Shown here one piece after another: positions 19,956-21,975 of a stretch of 21,975 nucleotides of DNA. Numbering within the stretch: position 1 is the first letter of the stretch; each line of letters begins with the position of its first letter. The DNA comes from Smittium culicis (lineage: Eukaryota > Kickxellomycota > Harpellomycetes > Harpellales > Legeriomycetaceae). The translations under genes were made by a program, and so were the position numbers. The stretch spans positions 1 to 21,975 of the forward strand of contig LSSN01001639.1 in the NCBI GenBank assembly GCA_001970855.1, written 5' to 3'. The notes under the pieces are model-generated. The model was not told the origin of the DNA. It did not search any database and was given only the letters and a program-made list of their open reading frames with translations.

Positions 19956-21371
19956 ATGTCTAAAGGCCAGTTATCACAGGAAATAGAAAAGCGAATATAC
20001 GAAGCTGCTATACCTATAAGATTAAGACTCGATCCAACTGACTCAATAGAATTAACCTCAACACCTTCGCTACCAAGTCATTTCCAGACCTTCCATGTAA
20101 GTCTATTCATCTCATTTTCATAAAAATGCGCTCTTTTTTATCAGCTTGTTCTTTTCCTCTCTAAAAAAAATTCATCAATCCGTTTTTAAAAGATTTTAGG
20201 GCATAGAAATTCATATTTTCCATTTTTATTTAGTAAAATCAAAGAACAATGGTTAATCCCGTTGTTACTTCTTGAGAACAATGCTGGCACTTCTAAATTC
20301 TCTTCCAAATCCCATAATATCGATCAAGAACTTGGAATTCGCGAAAACGAATTTTGGCTCGAATACAACGGAACTCCTTTGAAATGGTACCTTAAATAGC
20401 TATTACCACTTCGATGAAAAAAACATAATAGTAAACTACGCTTTTCTAAATATTTATTTACGTAAATATATTTTCTTAGGCATTACCCTATAGGTTTGTT
20501 GTATGACATTGAAGTCAAAGCTGGAAAAAAACCTATTATCAAAGAAAAACCAACCTCAACACTTGAAGCGGCTATTGAAAGTCATATGAAAACGCACAAT
20601 ATCACAAAAAACGAAAAAAATCTACCATTAAGTTCTCCGTGGGATTTGGTTTTGCATTTAAGAAAGTACCCGAACGACAAAATAATCAAATCCCCCTCTA
20701 TAGATTTGCTTAAAAGTATGTACATGTTTTCTTTAAAAGAAGCCGATTTTATTAGACATGGATCTTCCAAACGAGTTATGGAACTTTCTAAAATCGATCA
20801 GACAGAGCTTCTCGACGGTCTATCAACCCACAAAATGTCCACGTTTATTCTTGTTCGCCACCTTCTTGGATTATACGCATCAAAATTTGACTGGTCTGCT
20901 ATCGAGTCTAGTCCTACCCTCAAATCTGACAAAATTCCATTAGGTCTTCCCAAAGCTATTCCGGTTAAATTATATTTCAACGGTTCTGATTCATTCTCCG
21001 AAGACAGATATGTCGTCTTTCAAGCTCCAGTTTCTCCAATTCAAAATACTATCCCGATTAACAACATATTTGGCGAACCACAGCCCTCCGAATATCGGTT
21101 CACTACTTTATTTGACGCGATTGATTCTTTAATTAACGAAAACAATTCGCTACATAATGTCATATATAAAAATATTACTCAACCTTCAACATTACCCAAC
21201 TCTAATAGCCAGGGTTCTCCTATGGCTCACAACAGCTCAAATTGGACAACTTTCTGGGATTGCACCTTGCAAGGGATAGATTTATCTCCAAATATCCCGT
21301 TACTATGGTTATCTGATAATTTGTCGTATCCAGACAGTTTTCTACATATTGTTTTATCTAAAAAAAAATAA
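19956..21371 (+). CDS. ATG5: Autophagy protein ATG5
   Basis: Three exons, 19956-20096, 20193-20386 and 20480-21371, join into 408 aa. ATG5 is the acceptor for the ubiquitin-like protein ATG12. The conjugate binds ATG16 and promotes ATG8 lipidation on the autophagosome membrane. Diagnostic segments are FWLEYNGTPLKWHYPIGLL (about 101-119, split by intron 2), LKEAD with the predicted ATG12-acceptor Lys198, and the C-terminal WLSDNLSYPDSFLHI. The first ubiquitin-like fold, helical middle and second ubiquitin-like fold are in the usual order. It is longer than human (275) and yeast (294) ATG5, mainly through Ser/Asn-rich loops before residue 100 and at about 330-370. The start is the first ATG of the open exon, with A-rich sequence just upstream. 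The gene is divergent from SQS1. Confidence 0.92.
20097..20192 (+). other. ATG5 intron 1 (96 nt, phase 0)
   Basis: The donor is a consensus GTAAGT at 20097. The acceptor AAAAG ends at 20192 and gives TFH-ILGHRNSYFP, matching the LLPRxSY region of ATG5. The better-looking acceptor TTTTAG at 20199 would break the frame. The one at about 20143 (ATCAG) runs into a stop. Confidence 0.7.
20387..20479 (+). other. ATG5 intron 2 (93 nt, phase 2)
   Basis: The donor is GTACCT at 20387 and the acceptor TTCTTAG ends at 20479. It splits the Trp codon of PLKW-HYPIGLL, one of the most conserved strings of ATG5, so the junction is secure. Confidence 0.9.
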
Positions 21372-21975
21372 TTTATCTTTTTATAAATATAAATAAATCT
21401 AAGCATTTAACAATTCAATATTATAGTTCCTCTCTCTCATAAGCCTGATATTATACCAATTATACTTTTATTCAATACCTATAGTTTTATTTAAAAACCA
21501 AAAATAAGCTTTCTAAGAAGTGTTATACTTCTCTTTTCAGAATTTCTAAACAAGAAATTAAAGTATGTAGAATACAGAAAATTCACTTTCGGAAACATTT
21601 GATAGGTACTATGTACAACAATCACAAAAAAAAAAGCGAATACTATTCAATATTATAGTTCATTAAATTTAAATAATAACTTTTGAGCTTTATTATAATA
21701 TTTATTGAACTTATTTTGCAAGAGCAATGCAATGTGTAAAATATAAACTAGTATATATTTTTACAAGTAGTAAAAATTTAAATAATAATACATTTCTTGC
21801 AAGCCTCTTTCACCGTTTATAGTAGCTCTGTACTTATTAGGGATTGGTTCAAGAGTACTCATAAACAGATTATAATGCGAATTAAAAGAGATTTTCAACA
21901 CAAATACATACAAAAATTTTATTGTTTACACCTTTAAAAAATATTTTCACTGTGATAGGAAATATTTATCTAAAG
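21372..21975. other. ATG5 3' flank
   Basis: AT-rich with AATAAA at 21392 shortly after the stop, a possible polyadenylation signal, then the direct-repeat pair. No gene is seen before the window ends. Confidence 0.6.
21413..21661. repeat. 17-bp direct repeat flanking a 215-bp segment
   Basis: ATTCAATATTATAGTTC occurs at 21413-21429 and again, identically, at 21645-21661. A 10-base A-tract lies just before the second copy. The layout resembles a target-site duplication around a small retroposed element, but no Pol III box is clear. Confidence 0.5.

Overview
This AT-rich window reads as nuclear DNA of a fungus, probably an early-diverging lineage. Three eukaryotic housekeeping genes are recognisable. 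Four short spliceosomal introns (64-96 nt, GT-AG) interrupt the two smaller genes. Inteins in PRP8 are typical of fungi and a few other eukaryotes. I cannot name the genus; an AT-rich zoopagomycete such as a Harpellales relative is only a guess.

Layout. (1) 1-2001 is AT-rich upstream DNA with a possible leader intron (1715-1997). (2) 2002-12432 (+) is PRP8, the central U5 snRNP protein of the spliceosome, encoded as a 3476-residue precursor. Four in-frame inteins interrupt it: 500 aa at 3784-5283, 197 aa at 7741-8331, 173 aa at 8581-9099 and 242 aa at 9457-10182. Removing all four leaves a 2364-residue protein of normal PRP8 length. (3) 12433-14811 is AT-rich spacer between convergent genes. 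(4) 14812-16804 (-) is a three-exon SQS1/PFA1-like gene (R3H plus G-patch, 617 aa), a predicted activator of the Prp43 helicase. (5) 16805-19955 is a long intergenic region between divergent genes. It holds a 192-bp element with TTAA target sites and CCCTTTC termini, a piggyBac-type MITE. (6) 19956-21371 (+) is a three-exon ATG5 gene (408 aa). (7) 21372-21975 is AT-rich and contains a 17-bp direct repeat.

Main result. This PRP8 must undergo four separate protein-splicing events before it can act. All four inteins keep the visible splicing residues: Cys1, the block-B His, the terminal His-Asn, and a Cys or Ser at +1. Only intein 1 is long enough to hold a homing endonuclease. By eye, both of its LAGLIDADG motifs have lost their acidic residues, so none of the four looks able to home today. 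Three of the four sites lie within about 200 residues of the mature protein, around the linker/endonuclease-like core. Inteins 1 and 4 resemble each other closely at their C-terminal junctions.

Functional link. SQS1 and PRP8 both touch the pre-mRNA splicing machinery, and the SQS1 and ATG5 transcripts need that machinery for their own introns. The PRP8 coding body has no visible spliceosomal intron. PRP8 maturation therefore depends on autocatalytic protein splicing, while expression of its neighbours depends on mature PRP8.
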